Counted from the first letter of the stretch, positions 1-5,978 are shown. The stretch: DNA of 6,630 nucleotides from Candidatus Tectimicrobiota bacterium (GCA_016190025.1 JACPRG010000141.1:1-6630); one strand, 5' to 3'. The notes: generated by a model not told the origin, from the letters alone. Program-made: numbers and translations.

Positions 1-1
1 G

Positions 2-1270
2 GTGGGGCCGGGGATCATCGTTCCGGGCCGCTCCGAGGCCCAGCGGAAGACCCTGCGGATCCTCCAGTGGAACCACTTCGTGCCGGGCTACGACAAGTGG
101 TTCAACAACGAGTACATCAAGGAGTGGGGGCAGAAGAACGACACGCAGGTCACCGTGGACAACATCGGCCTGGCCGGCCTCAACGCCCGCGCGGCCGCGG
201 AGGTCCGGGCCCAGCAGGGCCACGACCTGTTCATGTTCCTGTGGCCGCCCCCGGTGCACGAGGACCAGGTGATCGACCACCGGGAGATCTACGAGGAGTG
301 CGAGCGGAAGTACGGCAAGGCCATCCCGCTGGCCGTCAAGAGCACCTATAACCCCAAGAGCAAGAAGTACTACGGGTTCTCGGACAGCTACGTCCCCGAC
401 CCCGTCAACTACCGCAAGGACCTCTGGGACGCGGTGGGGATGAAGCCGGACACCTGGGACGACATCCGGGTCGGCGGGGCCAAGATCAAAAAGCAGTTCG
501 GAAACCCCCTGGGCATCGGCCTCGCCTCCGAGATCGACACCAACATGGCCATGCGGGCCATCCTGTACTCCTTCGGGGGCTCGGTGCAGGACGAAAACGG
601 AAACCCCGTCCTCAAGTCCGGGCGCACGGTCGAGGCGGTCAAGTACGTCAAGGCCCTCTACCAGGAGACCATGACCCCCGAGGTCTTCTCCTGGGACGCC
701 TCCTCCAACAACCGCTTCATGCTGGCCGGAAAAGGCTCCCTCGTCCTGAACGCCATCTCCGTCACCCGGGAGGCCGAAAACAAGAAGATGCCCATCGGCG
801 ACAAGATCTGGCTGGCGAAGGCCCCCGCGGGCCCGGTGCGGCGGATCGGCCTCGAGCACGTCATGGACGTGTACGTCATCTGGAAGTTCGCCAAGAACAT
901 CGAGGGGGCCAAGAAATTCCTGGTGGATTACGTCGGCAACTTCCGGCGGGGGTTCCTGGCGAGCGAGTTCTACAACTTCCCGTGCTTCCCGCAGACGGTG
1001 CCCGATTTCAAGCAGCTCCTGGCCAAGGACTCCAAGGCCAACCCGCCCGACAAGTACAAGGTCCTGGAGGATGTCCTGGACTGGGCGACCAACGTGGGCT
1101 ACCCCGGCTACGCCAACGCCGCCGTCGACGAGATCTTCAGCACGTGGGTCGTCTCCACCATGTTCGCCAAGGCGGCGCAGGGCGTCCTGTCGCCGGAGGC
1201 CGCCGTGGACGAGGCCGCCCGGGCGGTGGACCGCATCTTCAAGAAGTGGAGAGAAAAGGGTAAGGTGTAA
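2..1270 (+). CDS. ABC transporter substrate-binding protein, family 1, 5'-truncated
   Basis: This is the extracellular receptor of an ABC importer; it binds the solute outside the inner membrane and hands it to the two permeases encoded downstream. 422 residues are visible, with the stop at 1268-1270. The frame is open to the left edge, so the GTG at base 2 is probably not the true start. The first residues (GPGIIVPGRSEAQ) look like the end of a Tat-type leader, with likely cleavage after SEA, so the twin-arginine part lies off the window. The mature part begins KTLRILQWNHF. Family-1 solute-binding hallmarks are YRKDLWDAVGMKPDTWDD (about 137-154), a glycine-rich FMLAGKGSLVLNAIS block (about 239-253) and a GAKKFLVDYV helix (about 302-311). 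It opens a CUT1-like operon, so a sugar, polyol or glycerol-phosphate-type ligand is the default inference. The ligand itself cannot be read from sequence, and other solutes are possible. Confidence 0.93.
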   Translation: MGPGIIVPGRSEAQRKTLRILQWNHFVPGYDKWFNNEYIKEWGQKNDTQVTVDNIGLAGLNARAAAEVRAQQGHDLFMFLWPPPVHEDQVIDHREIYEECERKYGKAIPLAVKSTYNPKSKKYYGFSDSYVPDPVNYRKDLWDAVGMKPDTWDDIRVGGAKIKKQFGNPLGIGLASEIDTNMAMRAILYSFGGSVQDENGNPVLKSGRTVEAVKYVKALYQETMTPEVFSWDASSNNRFMLAGKGSLVLNAISVTREAENKKMPIGDKIWLAKAPAGPVRRIGLEHVMDVYVIWKFAKNIEGAKKFLVDYVGNFRRGFLASEFYNFPCFPQTVPDFKQLLAKDSKANPPDKYKVLEDVLDWATNVGYPGYANAAVDEIFSTWVVSTMFAKAAQGVLSPEAAVDEAARAVDRIFKKWREKGKV

Positions 1271-1308
1271 GAGAGGGCCGCGCCGGGGAGGGCGGCGCGC
1301 CCGGCAGC

Positions 1309-1349
1309 CGCGGAGAGGGGGACCGGGGGATTCGGTCTCCCTCTCTGCG
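1309..1349 (+). promoter_or_regulatory. Long stem-loop between binding-protein and ATPase genes
   Basis: The arms 1309-1325 and 1333-1349 pair over 17 positions (15 Watson-Crick pairs and two G-U wobbles) around a 7-nt loop, GGGGATT. No T-run follows the 3' arm, so it is not a classic intrinsic terminator. It lies 38 bases after the binding-protein stop and 57 bases before the ATPase start. Stem-loops in this position, such as the malE-malF REP in E. coli, are known to protect the upstream message and lower downstream expression, giving excess binding protein. That role is inferred here from position and stability. Confidence 0.7.
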
Positions 1350-1383
1350 CGCCGGGGCCGGAAAATGGGCTCTGCGCGCCGGG
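1343..1383 (+). repeat. 14-bp direct repeat pair upstream of ATPase gene
   Basis: The 14-mer CTCTGCGCGCCGGG occurs exactly at 1343-1356 and again at 1370-1383, a period of 27 bases. The first copy overlaps the 3' arm of the neighbouring stem-loop and the second ends 23 bases before the ATPase start codon. It may be a duplication remnant or a protein-binding pair. In GC-rich DNA some of the match is low-complexity, so no function is assigned. Confidence 0.5.
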
Positions 1384-1406
1384 AATCCATCCGTCCAGGG
1401 GTTGTC

Positions 1407-2438
1407 ATGGCCACGGTCGAGACGGTCGGCATCAAGAAATACTTCGGGGACGTGAGGGCGGTCGACGGCGTCGACTTGGCGAGCAAGGAAGGGGAGTTCC
1501 TGGTCTTCCTCGGCCCCTCCGGTTGCGGAAAGACCACCCTGCTCCGGATCATCGCCGGCCTGGAGAAGCCCACCGAGGGGGACGTGGTCATCGGCAGGGT
1601 GGTGGTCAACGAGCTCCCGCCGCGGGCGCGCGGGATCGCCATGGTCTTTCAGAGCTACGCCCTCTATCCCCACAAGACGGTCTCCCAGAACATCGCCTTC
1701 CCTCTGAAGGCCCACGGCGTGCCGAAGGCGGAACAGAAAAGAAAGGTGGAGTGGGCGGCCGGGATGTTCGGGATCGGCCGCTTCCTGGACCGCAAGCCCC
1801 GGGAGCTGTCGGGGGGCGAGCGGCAGCGGGTGGCCCTGGCCCGGGCCCTGGTCCGGGAGCCGAATGTCTTCCTGCTGGACGAGCCCCTGTCCAACCTGGA
1901 CGCCAAGCTCCGGGCCTCCGCCCGGGACGAGCTGCTCCAGTTTCAGCGGCGCATCGGCACCACCACCATCTACGTGACGCACGACCAGGTGGAGGCCATG
2001 GGGATGGGGGACCGCATCGCCGTGATGAACGCGGGCAGGCTCCGGCAGCTCGGCGGCCCGCAGGAGATCTACAACGACCCGGCCGACACCTTCGTCGCCG
2101 GTTTCCTGGGCTCTCCCCCCATGAACCTGCTGGAAGGGGAGAACGCCGTCGTCGGCTTCCGGCCCGAGAACTTTCTGCCCGAGGGGGTCCACCCGGGACG
2201 GGGAGACGTCCTCCGTCTGCCGTTCCGCCTGACCCGGGTCGAGTCCCTGGGGGCGGACCGTCTGATCTACGGCGTCCTGGGCGGGCCCTTCCGGGACCAG
2301 AAGGCCATCGCCAAGCTCCCCTCCTCGGTGCCGGCGGCCCTGCGGGAGGGGGAGGCCTACGAGTTCGCCGTGCCGAGGCGGGACCTGCGGTTTTTCGACA
2401 AGGCCACCGGGCTGCGGACGGAGCCCCGGCCGTTCTGA
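1407..2438 (+). CDS. ABC transporter ATP-binding protein, MalK/UgpC type, short C-terminal domain
   Basis: This cytoplasmic ATPase subunit energises the importer; two copies are expected to dock on the EAA loops of the two permeases. The start is ATG 1407, preceded by AGGGG at 1397-1401 with 5-nt spacing, giving 343 residues. All nucleotide-binding motifs are intact: Walker A GPSGCGKT (36-43), Q-loop MVFQSYALYPH (79-89, Q82), signature LSGGERQR (134-141), Walker B VFLLDEP (154-160), D-loop SNLDAKLR (162-169) and switch histidine THD (H192). The sequence around Q82 and the D-loop is typical of the CUT1/MalK-UgpC class. The C-terminal part contains VGFRPEN (about 249-255), the TOBE/OB-type regulatory region. 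It follows SPPMNLLEGE almost directly, whereas E. coli MalK has, from memory, some 45 more residues at that point, so this domain is shortened. Frame and motifs show no sign of inactivation. The substrate is unknown. Confidence 0.95.
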   Translation: MATVETVGIKKYFGDVRAVDGVDLASKEGEFLVFLGPSGCGKTTLLRIIAGLEKPTEGDVVIGRVVVNELPPRARGIAMVFQSYALYPHKTVSQNIAFPLKAHGVPKAEQKRKVEWAAGMFGIGRFLDRKPRELSGGERQRVALARALVREPNVFLLDEPLSNLDAKLRASARDELLQFQRRIGTTTIYVTHDQVEAMGMGDRIAVMNAGRLRQLGGPQEIYNDPADTFVAGFLGSPPMNLLEGENAVVGFRPENFLPEGVHPGRGDVLRLPFRLTRVESLGADRLIYGVLGGPFRDQKAIAKLPSSVPAALREGEAYEFAVPRRDLRFFDKATGLRTEPRPF

Positions 2439-2463
2439 GCGGAGAGATCGAGAGGAGCCCCAC

Positions 2464-3381
2464 GTGGCGGCGAGAGGCCGGTCGGGCCGATACGCGTACT
2501 TCCTGGACCGGGAGGACTGGCTCGGGCGGGCGATGATCTCGCCCGCCATCCTGTACATCGCGGCGCTCATCGGCCTGCCCTTCCTGCTGGCCCTCTATTA
2601 CAGCGTCAGCGACGTCACCGTCGGCACCGAGAGCCTCCGGTTCGTGGGCCTGCGGAACTTCAAGGCGATCCTCGATACGCCCGCCTTCTGGGTGGCCCTC
2701 AAGAACACCTTCCTCTTCACCTTCGTCTCCCAGGCCATCGTCCTGGTGCTGGGCAAGGTGCTGGCCCTCATTCTCCTGAAGGACTTCCGGGGGAAGTGGG
2801 TCGTCCGGGGGCTGATTCTCTTGCCGTGGGTGGCGCCCATCTCCCTGGGGGCGATCGGCTGGCTGTGGATCTTCGACTCCATCTACAGCGTCATCAACTG
2901 GAGCCTGCGGGGCCTGGGCGTCTTCGGCCCCAACACCTGGCCCATCTGGCTCGGGCTCCCGAACCTGGCCATGTCGGCCGTCATCGCGGTCCATGTCTGG
3001 CGGCTCCTGCCGCTCGCGACGGTGATCCTCCTGGCGGGCCTGACCTCCATCCCCAAAGACATCCACGACGCCGCCTCGGTGGACGGGGCGGGGTTCTGGC
3101 GGCGGCTCTTCGAGATCACCATCCCGATGCTCCTGCCCATCATGGGCGTGGCCGTTTTGTTCGGCGTGGTCTTCGCCTTCACCGACATGATCGTGATCTA
3201 CATCCTGACCCGGGGGGGGCCCTACGACTCCACCCAGGTCCTGGCGAGCCTGGCGTTCTTCACAGGGATTGACGGCGGGGACCTGGCCGAGGGGGCGGCC
3301 ATCGCGCTGTTTCTCTTCCCCCTGCTCGTGGCCGTCGCCTTTTTGATGCTGCGGATCGCCCGGCGGTCGGAGGTGACCTGA
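2464..3381 (+). CDS. ABC transporter permease, MalF/UgpA type
   Basis: This is the first inner-membrane subunit of the importer, forming half of the translocation channel. The start is GTG 2464, chosen because GAGGAG (2452-2457) lies 6 nt upstream and the gap to the ATPase stop is only 25 bp. The protein has 305 residues. Six hydrophobic segments are visible at about 25-48, 81-105, 116-138, 168-191, 224-246 and 276-297, matching the six-helix core of binding-protein-dependent permeases. The ATPase-coupling EAA loop reads DAASVDGAGFWRRLFEITIP (202-221), with the conserved Asp-Gly and terminal Pro. LTRGGPYDSTQVL (248-260) is the typical stretch after helix 5 in sugar-type permeases. A run of eight G (3212-3219) encodes part of TRGGP and is intact in frame. 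It is translated with the next permease, one base downstream. Confidence 0.94.
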   Translation: MAARGRSGRYAYFLDREDWLGRAMISPAILYIAALIGLPFLLALYYSVSDVTVGTESLRFVGLRNFKAILDTPAFWVALKNTFLFTFVSQAIVLVLGKVLALILLKDFRGKWVVRGLILLPWVAPISLGAIGWLWIFDSIYSVINWSLRGLGVFGPNTWPIWLGLPNLAMSAVIAVHVWRLLPLATVILLAGLTSIPKDIHDAASVDGAGFWRRLFEITIPMLLPIMGVAVLFGVVFAFTDMIVIYILTRGGPYDSTQVLASLAFFTGIDGGDLAEGAAIALFLFPLLVAVAFLMLRIARRSEVT

Positions 3382-3382
3382 G

Positions 3383-4237
3383 ATGCGCGCGCGGCGTTTC
3401 CGCCTCAGAAGGTGGGTGGGGGGCGTGGCCCACTGGGGGGTGCTGGCCCTGTTCGTCCTGTTCGCCGCCTTCCCCTTTTTCTGGATGCTCATCACCACGT
3501 TCAAGGAGACCCGGGACCTCCTCAATCCCCAGAACAACCCCTTCCTGTTCAACCAGCCGCCGACCCTGGAGCACGTGAAGGTGCTGTTCACCGAGACCCA
3601 GTACGTCCAGTGGCTGTGGAACACGACGTTCGTGGGCGTCACGGTGGTGGCGGTCACGCTGGCGTTGGCCGTCCCGGCGGGGTACAGCCTGGCTCGGCTG
3701 TCGGGACGCTGGGGGGAGCGGCTCGGCATCGGGATCTTCCTGACCTACCTCGTCCCGCCGACCCTTTTGTTCATCCCCCTCTCCCAGGTCATCGCCAGGC
3801 TGGGGCTTCAGGATTCCCTGTGGTCGCTGGTTTTGGTGTATCCCAGCATCACCGTCCCCTTCTCCACCTGGCTGCTCATGGGGTTTTTCAAGGCCATCCC
3901 CAAGGACCTGGAGGAGGCCGCGATGATCGACGGCCACAGCCGGTTCGGGGCCTTCGTGCGGGTGGTGATCCCCATCTCCCTGGCGGGGATCCTCACGGTG
4001 GTCATCTTCTCTTTCACGCTGGTGATGCAGGAGTTCGTCTACGGCCTGACGTTCATCACGGCCTCCTCCCGGTTTACGGTGAGCGTGGGCGTGCCGACGT
4101 TCCTCGTCCGGGGCGACGTCTATTTCTGGGGCTCCCTGATGGCCGCCTGCTTCATCGCCAGCGTGCCCATCGCCGTCCTGTACAACCTCTTCGTCGACCG
4201 CTTCATCGCCGGCTTCACCGTCGGGGCGATCAAGTGA
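3383..4237 (+). CDS. ABC transporter permease, MalG/UgpE type
   Basis: This is the second inner-membrane subunit, pairing with the upstream MalF-type permease. ATG 3383 is one base after the previous stop and follows a near-perfect Shine-Dalgarno GGAGGTGA (3369-3376) located inside the upstream gene, so the two are probably translationally coupled. The protein has 284 residues. A basic N-terminus (RARRFRLRR) leads into helix 1 (about 15-38), with further hydrophobic segments near 82-105, 114-136, 146-168, 199-220 and 248-270. The EAA loop is EEAAMIDGHSRFGAFVRVVIP without its first E, residues 178-197, with E178-A-A, D183-G184 and P197 conserved. The C-terminus, FIAGFTVGAIK, is the usual end of MalG/UgpE-type proteins. 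The two permeases together support assignment to the CUT1-like class. It is the last gene of the ABC operon here. Confidence 0.94.
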   Translation: MRARRFRLRRWVGGVAHWGVLALFVLFAAFPFFWMLITTFKETRDLLNPQNNPFLFNQPPTLEHVKVLFTETQYVQWLWNTTFVGVTVVAVTLALAVPAGYSLARLSGRWGERLGIGIFLTYLVPPTLLFIPLSQVIARLGLQDSLWSLVLVYPSITVPFSTWLLMGFFKAIPKDLEEAAMIDGHSRFGAFVRVVIPISLAGILTVVIFSFTLVMQEFVYGLTFITASSRFTVSVGVPTFLVRGDVYFWGSLMAACFIASVPIAVLYNLFVDRFIAGFTVGAIK

Positions 4238-4275
4238 GGGCGCCGGTCGTCAAGGCGGGGGATCAAGTGTGGGCG
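4228..4275 (+). repeat. Imperfect 15-bp direct repeat at end of ABC operon
   Basis: GATCAAGTGAGGGCG at 4228-4242 contains the last codons and stop of the second permease. It recurs as GATCAAGTGTGGGCG at 4261-4275, 33 bases downstream, with one mismatch. It looks like a small tandem duplication of the gene's 3' end. No function is evident. Confidence 0.5.
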
Positions 4276-4303
4276 AGGACTCCGGTGATCGGCTCGCGCG
4301 GGT

Positions 4304-4331
4304 GGGAATGAAGGCGGGAAAAAGGGGAGGG
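4304..4331 (+). other. G-run cluster, possible G-quadruplex
   Basis: Four G runs on the plus strand (4304-4306, 4316-4318, 4324-4327, 4329-4331) are separated by loops of 9, 5 and 1 nt, with an extra GGG at 4300-4302. The first loop is longer than the canonical limit of 7. It sits in the 3' region downstream of the ABC operon. A quadruplex is only a possibility. Confidence 0.25.
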
Positions 4332-4357
4332 TCAGCAGTCGGGTCGGCGCAACGTGT

Positions 4358-4409
4358 GACGGATTGCTGGGGTCCGGGCATCGCACCCGGCCCGCATGAT
4401 GAATCCGTT
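4358..4409. terminator. Nested inverted repeat between convergent genes, possible terminator
   Basis: An outer stem pairs 4359-4365 (ACGGATT) with 4402-4408 (AATCCGT), with a G-T wobble outside it. An inner stem pairs CCGGG (4374-4378) with CCCGG (4386-4390), plus two more G-C pairs beyond one mismatch. It lies between the end of the ABC operon (plus) and the end of the DUF2061 gene (minus), where a bidirectional terminator is expected. Neither strand shows a clear T-run after the stem, so a classic intrinsic terminator is not demonstrated. It could instead stabilise 3' ends. Confidence 0.35.
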
Positions 4410-4419
4410 CTCTCCGGAA

Positions 4420-4719
4420 TTACACGTCGATATAGCCCAACTCCTTCAGCTTCCGTGCAATCAGTTGATGATCCTCTGGCGTGAGCTCCTTCTTAACGGG
4501 CAGGTCGGATAAGGGATGCTTCACCCTTCCCCATGAAATATGCTCCCACAGGCGCTCATGATAGTAATACATAAGAACGCGAATGCTGTGAAATATGAGG
4601 GTGATGAGAGTCATCTCTTTCCAGTCACCGGTGACCGAATAGGCGATGGCTCCAAGAAGGATGATTCCGACAATCCGCCACGAAATGGATTTGATCCAGG
4701 AACGTGTCTTTGTGTCCAT
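4420..4719 (-). CDS. DUF2061 small membrane protein
   Basis: A 99-residue protein in the inner membrane; its molecular role is not known to me. The start (CAT at 4717-4719 on the plus strand) has AAGGA 9 nt upstream on the minus strand (4729-4733 on plus), and the stop is TAA. The N-terminus WIKSISWRIVG (8-18) and the block YYYHERLWEHISWGR (51-65) match the DUF2061 pattern of a short SxxWR helix followed by a YYHERxW motif. Two hydrophobic helices are visible at about 14-30 and 34-53. A polar C-terminal tail (about 66-99) ends LTPEDHQLIARKLKELGYIDV, with an amphipathic helix. The coding region is about 49% GC by hand count, against about 65% or more in its neighbours, and it lies on the opposite strand to every other gene here. 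Recent acquisition is therefore plausible. Family assignment is from motif memory. Confidence 0.88.
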   Translation of the reverse strand: MDTKTRSWIKSISWRIVGIILLGAIAYSVTGDWKEMTLITLIFHSIRVLMYYYHERLWEHISWGRVKHPLSDLPVKKELTPEDHQLIARKLKELGYIDV

Positions 4720-4776
4720 GATTTCTCGTCCTTCGGTTTTCCGTTCTCCTGGTTTGTCGTCCGCAGGCCCTTCGCG

Positions 4777-4793
4777 ATGGCCTCTTGGGCCAT
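4777..4793. repeat. Inverted repeat at predicted DUF2061 transcription start
   Basis: ATGGCC (4777-4782) and GGCCAT (4788-4793) form a perfect 6-bp inverted repeat around the 5-nt spacer TCTTG. It lies just downstream, in the minus direction, of the candidate -10 box, covering the expected start of transcription. It could be an operator or a 5'-end hairpin of the DUF2061 message. The evidence is position and symmetry only. Confidence 0.4.
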
Positions 4794-4796
4794 TCC

Positions 4797-4828
4797 ATCA
4801 TACAGAAAAAAGAGCCGGGGGGAAACAA
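4797..4828 (-). promoter_or_regulatory. Candidate promoter for DUF2061 gene
   Basis: Reading the minus strand, TATGAT (plus 4797-4802) matches the sigma70 -10 consensus at five of six positions. The best -35-like hexamer, TTGTTT (plus 4823-4828), is 20 bp away, which is too long, so the -35 is weak. A T-rich spacer precedes the -10. The predicted start of transcription is near 4790, giving a leader of about 70 nt. Confidence 0.35.
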
Positions 4829-4906
4829 ATGGCCGATTGTCCCGGAGGGCGGCGAGGAGGGGGTCCGGCGGCCGTGCCCCAAAGTCTCCCCCGGAGTCCC
4901 GCCGGG

Positions 4907-4935
4907 TTGACGGGCCGGAGAGATCGGCCGACAAT
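4907..4935 (+). promoter_or_regulatory. Candidate sigma70-type promoter for amidohydrolase gene
   Basis: TTGACG (4907-4912) matches the -35 consensus at five of six positions and is exactly 17 bp from GACAAT (4930-4935), which keeps the key A2 and T6 of the -10 box. Transcription would begin near 4942 and leave a leader of about 50 nt before the GTG at 4995. The 17-bp spacer is itself an inverted repeat, GGCCG (4913-4917), a 7-nt gap, then CGGCC (4925-4929). A repressor could bind there, though GC-rich DNA makes such symmetry common. No other sequence in this gap looks better. Confidence 0.45.
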
Positions 4936-4982
4936 CTCCATCGCCCGCCTGAGGCGGCGCTTCTCTCACCCGGATGCACCGC

Positions 4983-4990
4983 AAGGAGGA
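4983..4990 (+). promoter_or_regulatory. Shine-Dalgarno deciding the amidohydrolase start
   Basis: AAGGAGGA at 4983-4990 is an almost perfect anti-16S match. Its GGAGG core ends 5 nt before GTG 4995. An in-frame ATG at 4974 lies upstream of this site and would place it inside the coding sequence, so GTG 4995 is preferred. Confidence 0.8.
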
Positions 4991-4994
4991 TGGC

Positions 4995-5978
4995 GTGAAC
5001 ATCGACTTCCACACCCACGTTTACCCGACGGCCTATCTGGAGACCCTCAAGCGGGTGGAGAAGCGCTACGGCCTCAAGCTGGAGGAGGACGAGCAAGGGC
5101 GCATCCGCTTCTACCACCGGGGGTTCGACTTCGGCCCCATCTCCGCCACCGGGACCGACCCGGCGCCCCGCCTGGCCGACATGGACCGGGCGAAGATCGA
5201 TGTCCAGGTCCTGACGATGGGCAACCCCAGCATCGACCTGCTGGAGCCCGAGGACGGCGTCCCGCTCATGGGCGAGATCAACGACGCCGTCGCCGACCTG
5301 GCCGCCAGGCGCCCCGACCGCTTCGTCGGCTTCGCCGCCATGTACCTGAAGGATCTGGACGCCGCGCTCCGGGAGATGAGGCGGGGCAAGAAAGAGCTGG
5401 GGCTGAAGGGGTTCTCGACGTTCACCAACGTGGACGGGGTGTACCTGAGCGACCGGCGCTTCCGCCCCTTCTTCGCCGAGGCCGAGGCGCTGGACCTGCC
5501 CGTCTTCATCCACCCCCTGAACGCCGCGCCGAACCCCGTCCTGGAGCGGTTCCACCTGGCGGCCCTGGTCGGGTTCATGTTCGAGACGACCATCGTGGCG
5601 GCGACGCTCGTCTTCGACGGCCTGCTGGAGGCGCATCCCCGGTTGAAGCTGGTCTTCAACCACCTGGGCGGGGCCGTCCCCTTCCTGGCGGACAGGCTCG
5701 AGCGGGGCTACCGCTTCCCCGAGGTGCAGAAGACCATCCCCAAGAAACCCGGCGAGTACTTCAAGCGGATCTACTGGGACACGGTCTCGTTCTACCCCCC
5801 GGCCGTCGAGTGCGCCCACGCCTTCGCCGGGGCGGATCGCCTCTTGCTCGGGAGCGACTATCCCTTCCTTTCCGGAGACCTCCCCCGGGCCGTCACGAGC
5901 ATCGAGGACACCCGCCTCTCAAAAGAGGACAAGGAGAAGATCCTGGGAGGGACGGCGCGAAGGCTTTTGGGATTGTAA
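4995..5978 (+). CDS. Amidohydrolase-2 family metal-dependent hydrolase or decarboxylase
   Basis: A cytoplasmic TIM-barrel enzyme of the amidohydrolase-2 (ACMSD-like) family, 327 residues from GTG 4995. The N-terminal MNIDFHTHVYP supplies the metal-binding HxH pair (H6, H8). FIHPLN (171-176) supplies H173, FNHLGG (221-226) supplies H223, and GSDYPF (286-291) supplies D288. These five positions run parallel to the metal and catalytic residues of 2-amino-3-carboxymuconate-6-semialdehyde decarboxylase as I recall them. Family members decarboxylate or hydrolyse aromatic or ring-cleavage acids, or lactones, and the exact substrate cannot be inferred here. There is no signal peptide. The block YWDTVSFYPPAVE (260-272) is typical of the family. 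A sigma70-like promoter lies about 50-90 bases upstream. The AlgH-like gene follows after 49 bp and may be co-transcribed. The ABC importer is not in the same transcription unit. Confidence 0.92.
   Translation: MNIDFHTHVYPTAYLETLKRVEKRYGLKLEEDEQGRIRFYHRGFDFGPISATGTDPAPRLADMDRAKIDVQVLTMGNPSIDLLEPEDGVPLMGEINDAVADLAARRPDRFVGFAAMYLKDLDAALREMRRGKKELGLKGFSTFTNVDGVYLSDRRFRPFFAEAEALDLPVFIHPLNAAPNPVLERFHLAALVGFMFETTIVAATLVFDGLLEAHPRLKLVFNHLGGAVPFLADRLERGYRFPEVQKTIPKKPGEYFKRIYWDTVSFYPPAVECAHAFAGADRLLLGSDYPFLSGDLPRAVTSIEDTRLSKEDKEKILGGTARRLLGL

Noticed and set aside
2..1270. Treating GTG at base 2 as the true start of the binding protein.
   Set aside because: The first residues look like the tail of an export leader, so the gene almost certainly begins left of the window.
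1239..2570. A 443-codon minus-strand frame opposite the ATPase gene.
   Set aside because: It mirrors the ATPase codons, has no recognisable motif, and has a composition typical of a GC-rich shadow frame.
3212..3219. Run of eight G in the first permease gene as a possible frameshift site.
   Set aside because: The frame continues correctly through the conserved TRGGP motif and the sixth helix, so no frameshift is present.
1606..3729. A 707-codon open frame on the minus strand across the ATPase and permease genes.
   Set aside because: It is antisense to three motif-confirmed genes, its translation is low-complexity and rich in Arg, Pro and Gly, and long antisense frames are expected in DNA of this GC content.
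2..4237. Naming the importer as a glycerol-3-phosphate or maltose transporter.
   Set aside because: Family resemblance gives only the class; no ligand-specific feature or neighbouring metabolic gene supports a particular substrate.
4269..4484. A 71-codon plus-strand frame in the gap after the ABC operon.
   Set aside because: It has no good ribosome-binding site and no known motif, and it runs into the DUF2061 gene antisense.
4803..4850. A T-run on the minus strand (A-run on plus, 4806-4811) after a CCGGG/CCCGG pair, resembling an intrinsic terminator pointing left.
   Set aside because: The stem is only 5 bp with a loop of about 20 nt. The T-run is better explained as the spacer of the candidate DUF2061 promoter.
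4865..4905. CCGGCGG / CCGCCGG inverted repeat upstream of the amidohydrolase promoter.
   Set aside because: Seven GC-only pairs with a 27-nt loop are likely by chance in this DNA.
4611..5819. A 402-codon minus-strand frame opposite the amidohydrolase and overlapping the DUF2061 gene.
   Set aside because: Both real genes have clear family motifs and ribosome-binding sites; this frame has neither and crosses the sharp GC change without any change in sense.
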